Origin: Rugosibacter aromaticivorans
GTDB taxonomy: Bacteria; Pseudomonadota; Gammaproteobacteria; Burkholderiales; Rhodocyclaceae
Reading direction: 5' to 3'
Length of the DNA stretch: 64,000 nucleotides
NCBI RefSeq assembly: GCF_000934545.1
Contig: NZ_CP010554.1
Location: forward strand, 186,001-250,000
This document shows positions 51,177-61,830 of this stretch, piece by piece (the stretch's first letter is position 1; every line of letters begins with the position of its first letter). The translations under genes were made by a program, and so were the position numbers. The notes beneath the pieces are model-generated. The model was not told where the DNA came from. It searched no databases and worked only from the letters and a program-made list of their open reading frames with translations.

Positions 51177-53009
51177 TCAGTGCGCAGCGCGTTCAAGTTG
51201 CTGCAGAAACTGTTCAGCGTTTTGAAATCCGACAACACGCTGGCCAAGTTTTTCGTGGCCCTGGGCGTCAAAGAAAATAATGCCCGGCGGTCCGAACAAA
51301 CCAAATCGAGCAAGCAGCGCACGATCGGCGGCGTTATTAGCGGTGACATCGGCTTGCAGTAGAACAAAGTCGTGCATGCGTTTTGCCACGTCAGCCTGCG
51401 CAAACGTAAAGCGCTGCATTTCTTTGCAGCTAATGCACCACTCGGCCGAAAAGTCGAGCATCACGGGTTTTTTTGTTGCTTGTAATTGTGCGTCGAGCTC
51501 ATCGAGCGTACTGACTTTGGTAAAACTCGGCGCTCGTGATACGGCAGTGAGGGCGGATGAATCCTGTGCGGCGCTGCGGCGCAAAAAATCTAACGGTTGC
51601 AAAGGGTCTTGACTGCCGCCCAGCACGCCCAGTAGCATCGCTACGCCACCGCATAAAAGCACAACCCCTAAACCTTTCCCTAAGCGGTGCACGCCGTGCG
51701 CATGTGCAGGCAAGGGGTCAAGGGCCGACAAAAATACAGAAGGAATAATCAACAGTAACGCCCAGCCCAGCATGGATAGCCACACGGGTAGGACAGGGGA
51801 TGCCAACCACAACGCGGTGGCCAGCATGAGTAGGCCAAAAAACTTTTTCACCCCTTCCATCCACGGCCCTGATTTTGGCAACAAGGAGCGCGAGAAGGTG
51901 CCTACCAGCAATAGCGGCGCGCCCATACCCAGCGCCAGAGAAAAGAGCGCGGCACCGCCGAGCAGGGCATCCCCTGTTTGGGCGATGTACAGCAATGCGC
52001 CCGCCAAAGGGGCGGCAACACAGGGGCCGACGATTAATGCGGATAACGCGCCCATAAGGGCGATAGCCCAGGGCGACCCACCCTGCCTGTTGGCAGTGTC
52101 GGCAAGCCGACTTTGCAGGGCGGCGGGTAGCTGCAATTCGTAAAAGCCAAACATTGAAAACGCCAGCACGACGAAGACCAACGCAAAGCCACCGAGCACC
52201 CAGATATTTTGTAACGCGCTGGTGAGCAGTGTGCCGGAAAATCCCGCCGCCACGCCTGCGGCGGCATAGGTGATGGCCATGCCTAACACATAGGCCATCG
52301 ATAGCATGAATGCCCGCCCGTGGCTGACCGCATGCCCGTGATTCACAATCATGCCGGACAGAATCGGGATCATCGGAAATACACAGGGCGTGAGTGACAG
52401 CAGCAAGCCAAAACCAAAAAAGCTGAGCACGATAAGCGACCAATGACCCCCTGTTAGCAAGCGGGCGATGCGTGAGCTTTCATCGCCTGTGGGGGCGTTG
52501 CGGGTTGTTGTGGAAGGCGGCGAGGTGGACGCGCCAGCAACCGCTTGCGGCAGGGTGATCTGTGCGGTATAGGTTTGTGGCGGATAGCAGATGCCACCAT
52601 CCCAGCACCCTTGGGCGACCGCCTGCAAGGTAATGGTGTGTGGTGTATCGGCATTAGTTGTGGCGGTGAGCGGCAGGCGAACAGTGACTTCCTGGCGATA
52701 GATTTCGACTGCGCCGAACAGGTCATCTTGTTTCATTTTTCCTGGAGGCAATTGCGCTATGCCGAGCTCGCCAGCGGAGGCGCTACGGGTTTTCTCACCG
52801 ACTGGATCTGCCATGAGGCGAAAAGAAAACTTGTTGCGGTAGAGATAATAGCCGTCCGCAATCTGCCAGCGGGCTTCTAGTGTGTGCGCATCCAGCGCGC
52901 GTGCCGAGAAGATAAATGCTTGCGCTGGCGATAGGGGTTCAGCGGCGAAGCTCACCCCACTGAGACTGATAATGGTGAGCAAAAAAAGCCGCAGGGCGCG
53001 TATCAGCAT
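51177..53009 (-). CDS. dsbD: thiol:disulfide interchange protein DsbD
   Basis: 610 residues. Signal peptide (MLIRALRLFLLTIISLSG), periplasmic alpha domain with CWDGGICYPPQ, an eight-helix membrane domain with TPCVFPMIPI and VGPCVAAPLAG, and a C-terminal thioredoxin domain with EWCISCKEMQ. Carries electrons from cytoplasmic thioredoxin to periplasmic DsbC/CcmG. A dispersed repeat lies in the linker before the thioredoxin domain (AVSRAPSFTKVS). Starts inside cutA (seven-base overlap). Confidence 0.94.
   Translation of the reverse strand: MLIRALRLFLLTIISLSGVSFAAEPLSPAQAFIFSARALDAHTLEARWQIADGYYLYRNKFSFRLMADPVGEKTRSASAGELGIAQLPPGKMKQDDLFGAVEIYRQEVTVRLPLTATTNADTPHTITLQAVAQGCWDGGICYPPQTYTAQITLPQAVAGASTSPPSTTTRNAPTGDESSRIARLLTGGHWSLIVLSFFGFGLLLSLTPCVFPMIPILSGMIVNHGHAVSHGRAFMLSMAYVLGMAITYAAAGVAAGFSGTLLTSALQNIWVLGGFALVFVVLAFSMFGFYELQLPAALQSRLADTANRQGGSPWAIALMGALSALIVGPCVAAPLAGALLYIAQTGDALLGGAALFSLALGMGAPLLLVGTFSRSLLPKSGPWMEGVKKFFGLLMLATALWLASPVLPVWLSMLGWALLLIIPSVFLSALDPLPAHAHGVHRLGKGLGVVLLCGGVAMLLGVLGGSQDPLQPLDFLRRSAAQDSSALTAVSRAPSFTKVSTLDELDAQLQATKKPVMLDFSAEWCISCKEMQRFTFAQADVAKRMHDFVLLQADVTANNAADRALLARFGLFGPPGIIFFDAQGHEKLGQRVVGFQNAEQFLQQLERAAH
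51522..51546 (+). repeat. dispersed short repeat inside dsbD
   Basis: Plus-orientation variant (AAAACTCGGCGCTCG, then TGATACGGCAG), antisense in the linker between membrane and thioredoxin domains. Confidence 0.7.
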
Positions 53010-53356
53010 GTGGTGTCCTCAGAAAGCGTTGCGCGATTGATCCAGGCTAAATAATCCGGCAGACCCTGCGTGACGGGAAGGGCAATAATTTCTGGCAGCG
53101 TATAGGGGTGACGGGCGCGTAGAGCGGCTTCAAGCTGGGCATAGCGTGCCGCCGTGGTTTTGATAATGAGTGGGGTTTCGCTGGCTTGTTCAATGCGATT
53201 CTGCCAGCGGTAGACGGATTGAGCAGAGGGCAGAATAGTGATGCATGCAGCCAGATGCTCGGCCACCAATTCAGCCGCCAAGGCCTCTGCGCTGGGATGG
53301 TCAGGCAGGGTCGTTAAGACGAGCAGTACTTGAGCTGGGTTTTGAACAGAATTCAT
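53003..53356 (-). CDS. cutA: divalent-cation tolerance protein CutA
   Basis: 117 residues: LVLTTLPDHPSAEALAAELV, HLAACITILPSAQSVYRWQ, and HPYTLPEIIALPVTQGLPDY give the trimeric CutA1 fold with the conserved ACI and PEI motifs. Linked to copper tolerance, biochemical role unclear. The dsbD start overlaps its end, a frequent betaproteobacterial pair. Confidence 0.93.
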   Translation of the reverse strand: MNSVQNPAQVLLVLTTLPDHPSAEALAAELVAEHLAACITILPSAQSVYRWQNRIEQASETPLIIKTTAARYAQLEAALRARHPYTLPEIIALPVTQGLPDYLAWINRATLSEDTTC

Positions 53357-53431
53357 CGGCTTATTCTACCTTTGCTCAATTTCTTGCAGGCTGCTTGCAA
53401 ACGAATGTTAAGGAGGAGTATGCGTTGCTGC

Positions 53432-53776
53432 TTACGAGTGACCCTTGGGCGTGGGTTCGGTAACCGGATATTTGCGGGCGTTCTTGACAATTTTTTCTCG
53501 CGCGGCGGCGAGCGGGTCGATATCCAGTACATCCGCTAACTGAACGAGATACATCAGGACATCGGCGATTTCATCGGCCACAGCGGCTTTTTTCTCGGGC
53601 GTGAGGGCTTGGCTTTCTTCAGCGGTTGTCCACTGAAAGTGTTCGACAATTTCAGCCGCTTCTTTAATCAGCGCCATGCTCAGATTTTTAGGCGTGTGAA
53701 AAGGCTGCCACTGACGTGCGGCACAAAAGGCACGGAGGGCGTCACGCAGGCTGGTGACATCAGTGATGGCGGACAT
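53432..53776 (-). CDS. MazG-like nucleotide pyrophosphohydrolase
   Basis: 114 residues from ATG 53776 (MSAITDVTSLRDALRAFC). All-alpha NTP pyrophosphatase with the ExxE...ExxD pattern: ALIKEAAEIVEHFQW and VADEIADVLMYLVQLADVL. Close to the dCTPase/iMazG group. Overlaps the vanZ stop by 17 bases. Likely cleans modified nucleotides. Confidence 0.88.
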   Translation of the reverse strand: MSAITDVTSLRDALRAFCAARQWQPFHTPKNLSMALIKEAAEIVEHFQWTTAEESQALTPEKKAAVADEIADVLMYLVQLADVLDIDPLAAAREKIVKNARKYPVTEPTPKGHS

Positions 53777-54830
53777 ACGTTCGGTGGAATGCAAACCAGG
53801 GTAAGGCCAGATAGGGCCACAGTAAGGTAATGAAATGGGTGAGGCCGTGAAAGTTGAGAAACTGACCCGGATTCCAGACGTTCTGTAAATTTTCAAGATA
53901 CGGATTAATGGGCGCAAGGTTAACCATCACGCTGGCGGTGAGCAAAGCTAATGCAGCCAGCAGGCGTTGCCAGGTCAGCGGCAACGCCAATGCCGCGAGC
54001 CACAATAAACCACCGGCTAAAGACCCGAGAAGCGCGCCAGGGGTTGCCCAGGCAAGCGCTGTTTGGGGGTGCATCATCAGCGCAAAGGCGAGTGATTTTG
54101 CCGCGAGGCCGACGGCCAGTAACAGCAAAGGAAAAACTCGGCGCTGGTGATACGGCGCGATGAGGCTTGCCATCAGCAGCGCAGCGAGCAGGCCGCTGGC
54201 GGCAATCAGGCTTTCAATGCGCACAAAGCCAGCGGCGCTAAAGGTCTGTGTGCTGGGTAGCGGCAGGAGACTGCGCAGATCGCCAGCGCCAAACAGCAAT
54301 GTTGTTGGGTCAAGCTGAGTCAGCAGCCACAAACCCACGAGCACGAGCCCCATTTCCACACTTTGTCCGTGATCTGGCCAATGGGTATGCCGCAGGTTGT
54401 CGATCAGCTGCCGGCGCCAGAGTGCGCCTGGCAATGCGCCAATTAAAGCGCCGCAGGTGTTACCCGCAAGATCGAGATTGGAGGCCACTCGGCTGGGTAA
54501 ATAATTTTGCATAAACTCCAGCAGAAAACTCAATGCCGACGCTGCGAGCACGGCTATCCACCAGGCGTGTTTTGTGGCAACCCGAGGGCGCAACGCCGTG
54601 GCGAGAAAAAATCCCAAAGGGATATAAGCCGCCACATTGATCAGTAGATCAAAGGTAGTGGTGTAGCGCGGCCAACCCGCAAAGAAAAAATCGAAAGGTG
54701 ACGCGCCAGTGCTATGCCAACCGGTGAGCGGGTAAAGGCTGGCATAGACGATCAGTACCGCATACCCCAGGCTGAGATAAAGCAATAGCGGCGTATGGTG
54801 TGTATGGTATTTAGTCACGCACTTTTCCAT
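53760..54830 (-). CDS. VanZ-like membrane protein
   Basis: 356 residues from ATG 54830 (MEKCVTKYHTHHTPLLLYLS). About nine hydrophobic segments; the N-terminal part is the VanZ domain: IVYASLYPLTGWH, DLLINVAAYIPLGFFLATAL, LLEFMQNYLPSRVASNLDLAGNTCGALIGA. The extra C-terminal segments are of unknown role. A dispersed repeat is read as IAPYHQRRVFPLLLL in a loop between segments. Overlaps the symporter fragment upstream by 20 bases. Function in betaproteobacteria unknown. Confidence 0.85.
   Translation of the reverse strand: MEKCVTKYHTHHTPLLLYLSLGYAVLIVYASLYPLTGWHSTGASPFDFFFAGWPRYTTTFDLLINVAAYIPLGFFLATALRPRVATKHAWWIAVLAASALSFLLEFMQNYLPSRVASNLDLAGNTCGALIGALPGALWRRQLIDNLRHTHWPDHGQSVEMGLVLVGLWLLTQLDPTTLLFGAGDLRSLLPLPSTQTFSAAGFVRIESLIAASGLLAALLMASLIAPYHQRRVFPLLLLAVGLAAKSLAFALMMHPQTALAWATPGALLGSLAGGLLWLAALALPLTWQRLLAALALLTASVMVNLAPINPYLENLQNVWNPGQFLNFHGLTHFITLLWPYLALPWFAFHRTYVRHH
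54132..54156 (+). repeat. dispersed short repeat inside vanZ
   Basis: Plus-orientation copy (GAAAAACTCGGCGCTGG, then TGATACGGCG), antisense in a loop of the VanZ-like protein. Confidence 0.75.
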
Positions 54831-55168
54831 GCAGGTGTATGCCATGCGCTGGGTGTAAATCAGCGACATGATGTGTCTGTGCGGCAGCGTGATGTCCATG
54901 ACGCAACGCATCATGGATGGCGGCATCGTGGTGCATGAGCTGCGGCAGCAGTGAGCCAATGACCATGCCCAGGGTACTGGCGAGTAAACCCGCAAACTGG
55001 GCGGGAACCAAGGGGTCGGTCGGCCCGAAAACGAGTAATGCCAGCCAGGTGGCCAAGCCAAGAAAAATAGCCGTTGCTGCCCCTTGGTTAGTTGCGCGCC
55101 GCCAGTAAATACCAGCCACCATAGGAACAAAAGCGGTCACCAGCGTTATCTGGTACGCATTCTCGACC
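54811..55168 (-). pseudogene. sodium/solute symporter, 3' fragment
   Basis: After the insertion point the frame reads VENAYQITLVTAFVPMVAGIY, further membrane segments and a His-rich tail (HHDAAIHDALRHGHHAAAQT) to TGA/stop at 54811. It continues exactly the protein cut at 56493 (SIFKMVEN then AYQITLV). No own start is likely, so it is probably untranslated. Confidence 0.88.
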
Positions 55169-56492
55169 ACTAGTGTCCGGTTAAAAATCAAATAGAATCA
55201 TTTGGTTATTGGGTAATGGCGCAATGACTCCAGTAGTGTCTGGCTGCAAGGCGCATGAAATATGGGTTTTCTCGAAAATCGAGACCGACAATATCTGTAA
55301 CAAAGTGTAGAGCGAGGCATTGAGATGGAGCTCTTTCTTGACGATAGCGATCAGCACGTAGGTGGAAACGGCGCACCAGATTTGCGTCTTCACCGCGTTC
55401 TCGCTGGTTCCCAGAAAGCGCTTGATGCGCAGGTGTTGCTTGATCCATTTGAAGAACAGCTCTACCTGCCAGCGGCTCTTGTACAGCGCGGCAATGGTCA
55501 ACGGCGGCAACGTTGTGTTGTTGGTCAGAAACACCAACGTTTTGCCCGAATCGGGGTCTTTGAATCGGATGCGCCGCAAATGCTCTGGGTAGTCCTTGGA
55601 CACGTAAAACCCGTTGAGCCGAATCGCCTGATCGCAGATCACACCGGTGCTTCGGTCGGTCTTGGTCGAGTAAACCCGATGGGCATCCATGCCGCGTTTG
55701 GCGCGGGTCACAAAGAACGCGCCGGCCTGATGTATCTTGAAGAGCCGGTCGAAGTCCACGTAACCCCGATCCATCACGTAAAACGCACCCGCTTCGATGG
55801 GCAAGATGTCGAGCACTTTGACATCGCCCATCTTGCCATCGCTGATGTGGATGAAGGCCGGGATCGCCCCGCGCAAGTCCAGCAGCGTGTGCATCTTCAC
55901 CGCCGCCTTGGTGCTGCGAAACGGAGCCCAATCGAACAGGCTCAAACACAAGTCGATGGTGGTCGAGTCCAGCGCGTAGACCGTCGCATCGAGTTCCAGT
56001 CCCGTTGGTTCTGCGGCGTAGAGGTTCCTGGCTCGCACGATCAAGCGCATCGCAAGCGCGTGATAAATGTGCCAGTCCCGCTGATTCAGCGCATCCGAGA
56101 GAGTCGATCGTGCGGGTATGCTGCTCAAACCCATGTGAAACAGCTTGGATTGATTGGATGCCAGGCAGACCTCGATGTCGCGCAAAGACTCGCGCCACGT
56201 CAATTGCGAGAATGCCATCACGCGAAACAGGTCGGCGCAACCCAAAGTGCGCACACCCGCATCGCCGCCATGACGGTCGATGATGCGCCCGAAGGTCTTC
56301 CACGGCACATACTCCATGACTTGCGCAAACAGCGTCTTGCCCACGTTCATACGTCACCCCAAGCTCTCCAAACCCGGAATGATCGCAAATGCGCAAGATG
56401 AAATTCAAATCGTGGACACCCATGAATCGCTTGAAACCCTTATCATTGTTGGCGTTGCCGTCGGTACGTCTCAATTTAACCGGACACTAGTG
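55168..56492 (-). mobile_element. IS4-family insertion sequence
   Basis: About 1,325 bases with near-perfect terminal inverted repeats: CACTAGTGTCCGGTTAAA at the left end and its complement at the right end (56475-56492). Flanked by ATTCTCGACC as a direct repeat (55159-55168 and 56493-56502), a target duplication of 9-10 bases (one base is shared with the repeat end). Removing the element and one copy restores the symporter frame. Recent insertion: ends and transposase are intact. Confidence 0.93.
55181..56350 (-). CDS. IS4-family DDE transposase
   Basis: 389 residues. N-terminal DUF4372-type domain (FGRIIDRHGGDAGVRTLGCA, FSQLTWRESLRDIEVCL), then the DDE core: Asp in YALDSTTIDLCL, Asp in FYVMDRGYVDFDRL and the YREK element in YKSRWQVELFFKWIKQ. 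Fills almost the whole element. Complete and apparently functional. Confidence 0.94.
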   Translation of the reverse strand: MNVGKTLFAQVMEYVPWKTFGRIIDRHGGDAGVRTLGCADLFRVMAFSQLTWRESLRDIEVCLASNQSKLFHMGLSSIPARSTLSDALNQRDWHIYHALAMRLIVRARNLYAAEPTGLELDATVYALDSTTIDLCLSLFDWAPFRSTKAAVKMHTLLDLRGAIPAFIHISDGKMGDVKVLDILPIEAGAFYVMDRGYVDFDRLFKIHQAGAFFVTRAKRGMDAHRVYSTKTDRSTGVICDQAIRLNGFYVSKDYPEHLRRIRFKDPDSGKTLVFLTNNTTLPPLTIAALYKSRWQVELFFKWIKQHLRIKRFLGTSENAVKTQIWCAVSTYVLIAIVKKELHLNASLYTLLQILSVSIFEKTHISCALQPDTTGVIAPLPNNQMILFDF

Positions 56493-57668
56493 ATTCTCGA
56501 CCATTTTGAAAATACTGGCTTTGGAGTTCACCGCATACAGCGTCACCAGTAGCGTAAATATCAGGGTGACAGCGCGCATGGCAAAGAGCAACTTGCGATC
56601 AGACATGCCGCCAACCAGCGGTTTGATAATGTTTTCAGTGAACGTGACTGATGGCGCCAGCAAGGTAGCCGAAGCGCAACTTTTAATGGCTGACAACAAG
56701 GCACCAAAAAACATGATTTGCGCGATGAGCGGGGCCTTTTCCAGTACCAGCCGGGGGAGAATCATTTGCGGATCGGTGTCAATCAGTTCAGTGACCATCT
56801 CTGGGCTGATGAGCGTTGCCGAATAGGCAAGAAACATGGGTACAAAGGCAAACAGAAAGTAAAGGCCACCGCCCAACACGGCGCCCCAGATAGCAATTTT
56901 TTCGGTGCGTGAAGATTGCACGCGCTGAAATACATCCTGCTGTGGAATCGAGCCGAACATCATGGTGACCCAAGCGGCAGTGAAGGCGAGAATTTCTTTT
57001 ACGTCCAGCGCGGGCCAAAGATTGAGCATGCCGGCGTTGGCGGCATGCTCAATCACTATGCCAACCCCGCCCACCATGCCGCTGACCTCGCCGCCTATCC
57101 ACAGCATGCCGATGACGATGATGATCATTTGCAGGAAGTCGGTAATCGCCACCGCCCACATGCCGCCGAACAGGGTGTAGATGAGTATGGTGGATGAGCC
57201 TATCCACATCCCGGTGATGCGACTGATTTCGCCTTCCGAGAGCACATTAAAAACCAGGCCCAGCGCCGTGATTTGCGCACCCACCCAGCCCAGGTAAGAG
57301 ATGACGATGGCTAAGGTAGTGGCTGTTTCAACCGTGCGACCAAAACGTTTGCGATAAAAATCACCCACGGTTAAAAGGTTCATGCGATAGAGCGGCGCGG
57401 CGAAAAACAGGCCGACTAAAATCAGGCACATCGAGGCGCCAAAAGGATCTGCCACAATCCCGTGCATCCCTTCTTTGAGAAAGGTCGCCGGAATGCCGAG
57501 CACTGTTTCTGCGCCAAACCAGGTAGCAAAAACGGTGGCGGTCACAACGTAAAAGGGTAGATGGCGCCCCGCAATGGCAAAGTCGCGCGCATTGTGCACG
57601 CGCGTTCCCGCATACAGGCCGATGCCGACCGAGATAATCCAATAGGCAATGACAAACCAGAACAACAT
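56493..57668 (-). pseudogene. sodium/solute symporter (SSS family), 5' part, cut by IS
   Basis: About 390 residues with 10 membrane segments: VIAYWIISVGIGLYAGTRVH, FAIAGRHLPFYVVTATVFAT, WFGAETVLGIPATF, GGMWAVAITDFLQMIIIVIG, MFGSIPQQDVFQRVQSS. A proline/choline-type symporter of the SSS family. The insertion truncates it after KASIFKMVE. The truncated product lacks the last segments and is probably inactive. Divergent context: ubiB lies upstream on the same strand. Confidence 0.9.
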
Positions 57669-57717
57669 GCGTCTCGTCTCCTTCAGAACTTTAGTTCATA
57701 CGTGGTTCATGCGCGGC

Positions 57718-59289
57718 TCATCCCAAGCGCATGAGTAGCGCAACCGATAGGCCGCCTAAAAACAGTGTGAATAATATGCTGATGACCAGCAACCAGCGGG
57801 TTTGGGTGACTTTGGCGCGTAACTCTGCGAGCTCAGTGCGCACCTCGGCATGGCGATCCACACTGAGCGCTTGATGCGCTAGCCGGGGCAGCGCGGGTAG
57901 CAGGGAAACCCAGGCAGGCGCTTCACGTTTCAGTTGATTGCGCAGGCCACGCCAGCCAATTTGCTCACTCATCCAGCGCTCGAGAAAAGGCTTGGCGGTT
58001 TTCCATAGGTCAAGATCAGGATCAAGCTGGCGGCCAAGACCTTCAATATTCAGCAGCGTTTTTTGTAGCAGCACCAACTGAGGTTGTATTTCGACATTGA
58101 AGCGGCGTGAGGTCTGGAATAGACGCAACAACACGCGGCCGAAAGAAATGTCTTTCAAGGGGCGATCAAAAATAGGTTCGCAAACGGCGCGAATGGCTGA
58201 CTCGAATTCATCAATCCGGGTTGCTTTGGGTGCCCAGCCAGATTCCACATGGACTTCGGCTACCCGTTTGTAATCGCGCCGAAAAAATGCCAAAAAGTTT
58301 TGTGCCAGGTAGTTTTTGTCGATATCGGTCAGTGTCCCGACAATGCCGAAATCAAGCGCAATATAGCGGCCTTTGGTAGCGCCATCGAGGGCAACAAAAA
58401 TGTTGCCCGGATGCATGTCGGCATGAAAAAATCCGTCGCGAAATACCTGTGTGAAGAAAATTTCAACCCCGGCACGTGCCAGTTGTGGAATATCCACGCC
58501 CGCATCCCGTAACGCGTCAGTTTGCGAAATGGGCAGGCCATGCATGCGTTCCATGACCATCACGTTTTGCGTGCACCAGTCCCAATAAACCTCAGGCACG
58601 ATCAGCAGCGGGGAGTTGGCAAAATTGCGCCGCAGCTGCGAGCAATTCGCCGCTTCCCGCATCAGGTCAAGCTCATCATGCAAATACTTGTCGAACTCGG
58701 CAACGACTTGTTGCGGTTTGAGCCGACGCGCATCCGCCCAGAGTTTTTCCAACCAGATCGCCGCCATTTCGAGCAGCGCCATATCGTGATCAATAACCCG
58801 CCGAATACCCGGACGAAGTATTTTCACCGCCACCTCACGGCTATTCGGCAGCGTTGCAAAATGGACTTGGGCCACAGAAGCGGAAGCCACGGGCTCCGGG
58901 CTAAATGCCAGAAATACTTGGTCCACGGGTTTGCCGTAGGCGGCTTCCAGCTCAGCGATTGCCAGCGCGGAAGCGAAGGGGGGCACCTGGTCCTGCAGCT
59001 TGGCGAGCTCATCTGCCAGATCAACGGGGACAAGGTCACGGCGGGTGGAGAGCATCTGGCCGAATTTGACGAAGATTGGGCCCAGGGCTTCCAGCGCCTC
59101 ACGCAGCCGTTGGCCACGTGGCGCAGAAAGATCACGCCAGAACAGTAGTTTTTGCAGTGACCAGGCAATTCGCCCCCAGACACCAAAGACATTCTCGTTG
59201 TCGAGGATCATGCGGTCCAGGCCGTAAAGGTAGACCACGCGTGCAATACGAAAGAGACGGAAGAGACGGAAGAGTCGAAGGATGCGCAC
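57718..59289 (-). CDS. ubiB: ubiquinone biosynthesis kinase-like protein UbiB
   Basis: 523 residues, ABC1/ADCK family: [32 protein letters not shown]xGQ-type motif, [12 protein letters not shown] (ATP Lys), [24 protein letters not shown] catalytic loop, and [11 protein letters not shown]. Two C-terminal membrane helices. Atypical kinase/ATPase required for coenzyme Q synthesis. GTG start at 59289, 61 bases from the divergent argS start. The N-terminus is encoded by a nine-base tandem repeat (LFRLFRLFR). Confidence 0.94.
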   Translation of the reverse strand: MRILRLFRLFRLFRIARVVYLYGLDRMILDNENVFGVWGRIAWSLQKLLFWRDLSAPRGQRLREALEALGPIFVKFGQMLSTRRDLVPVDLADELAKLQDQVPPFASALAIAELEAAYGKPVDQVFLAFSPEPVASASVAQVHFATLPNSREVAVKILRPGIRRVIDHDMALLEMAAIWLEKLWADARRLKPQQVVAEFDKYLHDELDLMREAANCSQLRRNFANSPLLIVPEVYWDWCTQNVMVMERMHGLPISQTDALRDAGVDIPQLARAGVEIFFTQVFRDGFFHADMHPGNIFVALDGATKGRYIALDFGIVGTLTDIDKNYLAQNFLAFFRRDYKRVAEVHVESGWAPKATRIDEFESAIRAVCEPIFDRPLKDISFGRVLLRLFQTSRRFNVEIQPQLVLLQKTLLNIEGLGRQLDPDLDLWKTAKPFLERWMSEQIGWRGLRNQLKREAPAWVSLLPALPRLAHQALSVDRHAEVRTELAELRAKVTQTRWLLVISILFTLFLGGLSVALLMRLG

Positions 59290-59350
59290 GGCTAAGAGCA
59301 GACGTTCAGGAAACGGGAAGTATAATTCAGCGCTCGCCTCGTTTAATTTA

Positions 59351-61105
59351 ATGCCTGTCTTTCCTATGCCGTCCGCAACCCAACCGACCCTCCGTCAGCA
59401 CCTCACTGATTTGTTACGCACCGCCCTGCAGAGCGTAGCGCCCGAGCAATGGGATGTCGATATCCTCCTCGAACGCCCCAAGCAAGCGAGTCATGGCGAC
59501 TTCGCCAGTAGTCTGGCGCTGCAATTGGCGCGCAGCTTGAAGACTGATCCGCGCCAGGTTGCGGAGCGTTTGATGCAGGTATTACCTGCATCCCCTTTTG
59601 TTGAAAAGGCTGAAATTGCCGGGGCGGGCTTTATTAATTTCACCCTCACGCCTGGCGCACGTACGGCGGTTGTGCCGACGATTATTTTAGAAGGGGCGAA
59701 TTTTGGTCGCGCGCCGGCAATCGGATGTCGGTTACAGGTTGAATTCGTCTCGGCTAATCCCACAGGGCCCTTGCATGTCGGGCATGGTCGAGGGGCGGCG
59801 TATGGTGCCAGCCTTTCCTCGTTGCTGGCATTTGCCGGCTATGATGTGAGCCGTGAATATTATGTGAATGACGCGGGGCGACAGATGGATATTCTGGCTG
59901 TCTCCACCTGGCTGCGCTACTTGGCGATCTATGGCGAAGACACCCCTTTCCCGCCGAATGCGTATCAAGGTGACTATGTGTTTGAGATGGCCGAGCAGAT
60001 CAAGGCGGCGCAGGCCGGCAAACATGTTCACCCGGCCGCAGCGGTCATGGCGGGTGTGCCCGAAACGGATGATCTGGATGAACGGCTGGATGCCTTCATC
60101 GTGGTGGGCAAAAAGTTACTGGGTGAGGGATGGCGCACCATTCACCAGCATGTGCTCAATGAACAGCTCACCGATTGCCGCGCGGACCTGGAAGAATTTG
60201 GCGTGCATTTTGATGTCTGGTTTTCTGAGCGCAGCCTTTACGATTCCGGCCAGGTTGCCAAAGTGATCGAGACGCTTGCCGCGAATGATCACATCTATGA
60301 GCAGGATGGCGCGCTGTGGTTTCGCTCCACTGCGTTTGGTGACGAAAAAGATCGCGTCGTGCGCCGTGACAATGGCATTTACACTTATTTTGCTTCCGAT
60401 ATCGCCTATCACCTGAACAAGTTTTCGCGTGGTTTTGACAAACTCGTCGATGTCTGGGGGGCGGACCATCACGGCTACATCGCGCGTGTTAAAGGCGCGC
60501 TGACCGCGACAGGTGCGGACGCCAGCCGGCTGGATGTCGCCTTGGTGCAGTTCGTGAGTTTGTTTCGCAATGGCGAAAAGGCATCCATGTCTACCCGCTC
60601 TGGCGAATACGTCACCTTGCGCCAGTTACGCAGTGAAGTCGGTAATGACGCCTGCCGCTTTTTTTATATGCTGCGCAAATGCGATCAGGCGCTGGATTTT
60701 GATCTTGATCTGGCCAAAAGCCAGAGCAATGACAACCCGGTGTATTACGTGCAATACGCGCATGCCCGCATTTGCTCGGTTTTAGCGCAATGGACAGGCG
60801 ATGTAGCACAGCTGGCAACGGCTGATTTGAGCCCCTTGACGCATGAGCGTGAAATTGCTTTATGCCGGCGCTTGGCCGAGTTCCCTGAATTGATTCAAAA
60901 CGCAGCGCGTGATTACGCACCACATTCGCTGGCGTTTTACCTTAAAGATCTGGCGGCTGATTTTCACGGCTGGTATAACGCCGAACGTGTACTCGTCGAT
61001 AATGAGTTCATTTGTCACGCACGGCTTGCCCTCGCGCTCGCTACCCGGCAGGTGCTGCAAAATGGCCTGTCGCTTCTTGGTGTTTCGCAACCTGAAAGTA
61101 TGTGA
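59351..61105 (+). CDS. argS: arginyl-tRNA synthetase
   Basis: 584 residues from ATG 59351. Class I synthetase: N-terminal additional domain, HIGH as [11 protein letters not shown] after [15 protein letters not shown] equivalent [15 protein letters not shown], and C-terminal anticodon domain ending in [20 protein letters not shown]. No clear ribosome site; a TATAAT at 59321-59326 suggests a near-leaderless transcript. Heads a + operon with the SPOR protein. Confidence 0.95.
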   Translation: MPVFPMPSATQPTLRQHLTDLLRTALQSVAPEQWDVDILLERPKQASHGDFASSLALQLARSLKTDPRQVAERLMQVLPASPFVEKAEIAGAGFINFTLTPGARTAVVPTIILEGANFGRAPAIGCRLQVEFVSANPTGPLHVGHGRGAAYGASLSSLLAFAGYDVSREYYVNDAGRQMDILAVSTWLRYLAIYGEDTPFPPNAYQGDYVFEMAEQIKAAQAGKHVHPAAAVMAGVPETDDLDERLDAFIVVGKKLLGEGWRTIHQHVLNEQLTDCRADLEEFGVHFDVWFSERSLYDSGQVAKVIETLAANDHIYEQDGALWFRSTAFGDEKDRVVRRDNGIYTYFASDIAYHLNKFSRGFDKLVDVWGADHHGYIARVKGALTATGADASRLDVALVQFVSLFRNGEKASMSTRSGEYVTLRQLRSEVGNDACRFFYMLRKCDQALDFDLDLAKSQSNDNPVYYVQYAHARICSVLAQWTGDVAQLATADLSPLTHEREIALCRRLAEFPELIQNAARDYAPHSLAFYLKDLAADFHGWYNAERVLVDNEFICHARLALALATRQVLQNGLSLLGVSQPESM

Positions 61106-61108
61106 TCT

Positions 61109-61744
61109 ATGAAAAACAATACCACCACCCAACGCGTCCCAGCCAAAAAAAGCAGCGGTAGTACGCTGACGGGCGTCTTTATCGGTTTGGTCATCGGTTT
61201 GGTGGTCGCGTTTATTCTGGTCTGGCTGTTCAACCGCATGCCCCTGCCATTTCGGAATCAAGAAATTTCTGCGCCTGCGACAGATAACGTGCCGACTCAA
61301 TCAGCTATTTCTTTACCAGGCAAACCGGGCGAAAAACCACGCGAAAAACAGAAGCTTGAGTTCTACGATATTCTCGAAGGCAAGCAAGACCCGTCGGCCA
61401 ATGCGGCATCCTCAGTGCCTAACAGGCCACCCGCTGCCACGGGTGATACCTCCACCGATGCACCTACCGAAGCGCCCATCGAAGCGAAACCGGTGGAGGT
61501 CTTTTTTCTTCAAGTGGGCTCATTTCAAAATAAGCAGGACGTGGACAATCTAAAAGCGAAACTCGCTTTACAGGGGTTTGAAGCCAGCGTACAGGAAATC
61601 ACGATTGCAAATAAAGGGGTGATGCAGCGAGTACGCGTCGGCCCCTTCCCCAGCCTCGCAGAAATGAATCGTGCGCGAACTACCCTGGTGCAGGGTGGCA
61701 TACAGACTACGGTGGTCAAGCAAAAAGAGCCCGCGGCACAATGA
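61109..61744 (+). CDS. SPOR-domain membrane protein
   Basis: 211 residues: short cytoplasmic N-terminus, one membrane helix (GVFIGLVIGLVVAFILVWLF), Pro/Ala-rich periplasmic linker, and a C-terminal SPOR domain (FFLQVGSFQNKQDVDNLKAK, RVRVGPFPSLAEMNRART). Binds denuded glycan strands at the septum. Three bases after argS, as in other betaproteobacteria (FtsN-like neighbour). Confidence 0.9.
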   Translation: MKNNTTTQRVPAKKSSGSTLTGVFIGLVIGLVVAFILVWLFNRMPLPFRNQEISAPATDNVPTQSAISLPGKPGEKPREKQKLEFYDILEGKQDPSANAASSVPNRPPAATGDTSTDAPTEAPIEAKPVEVFFLQVGSFQNKQDVDNLKAKLALQGFEASVQEITIANKGVMQRVRVGPFPSLAEMNRARTTLVQGGIQTTVVKQKEPAAQ

Positions 61745-61830
61745 GTTTGGGTCACCGCGCGATGATGGTGTGCGCTGCCGTTGATTCATCTGCCGTAATC
61801 ACTATCCAACTTATCCCTTAAGGCGAGCGC

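Noticed and set aside
55206..56474. Long minus-strand frame overlapping the transposase
   Set aside because: Same strand, different frame from the DDE transposase; no motifs, Arg/Ala-rich as expected for a shifted frame.
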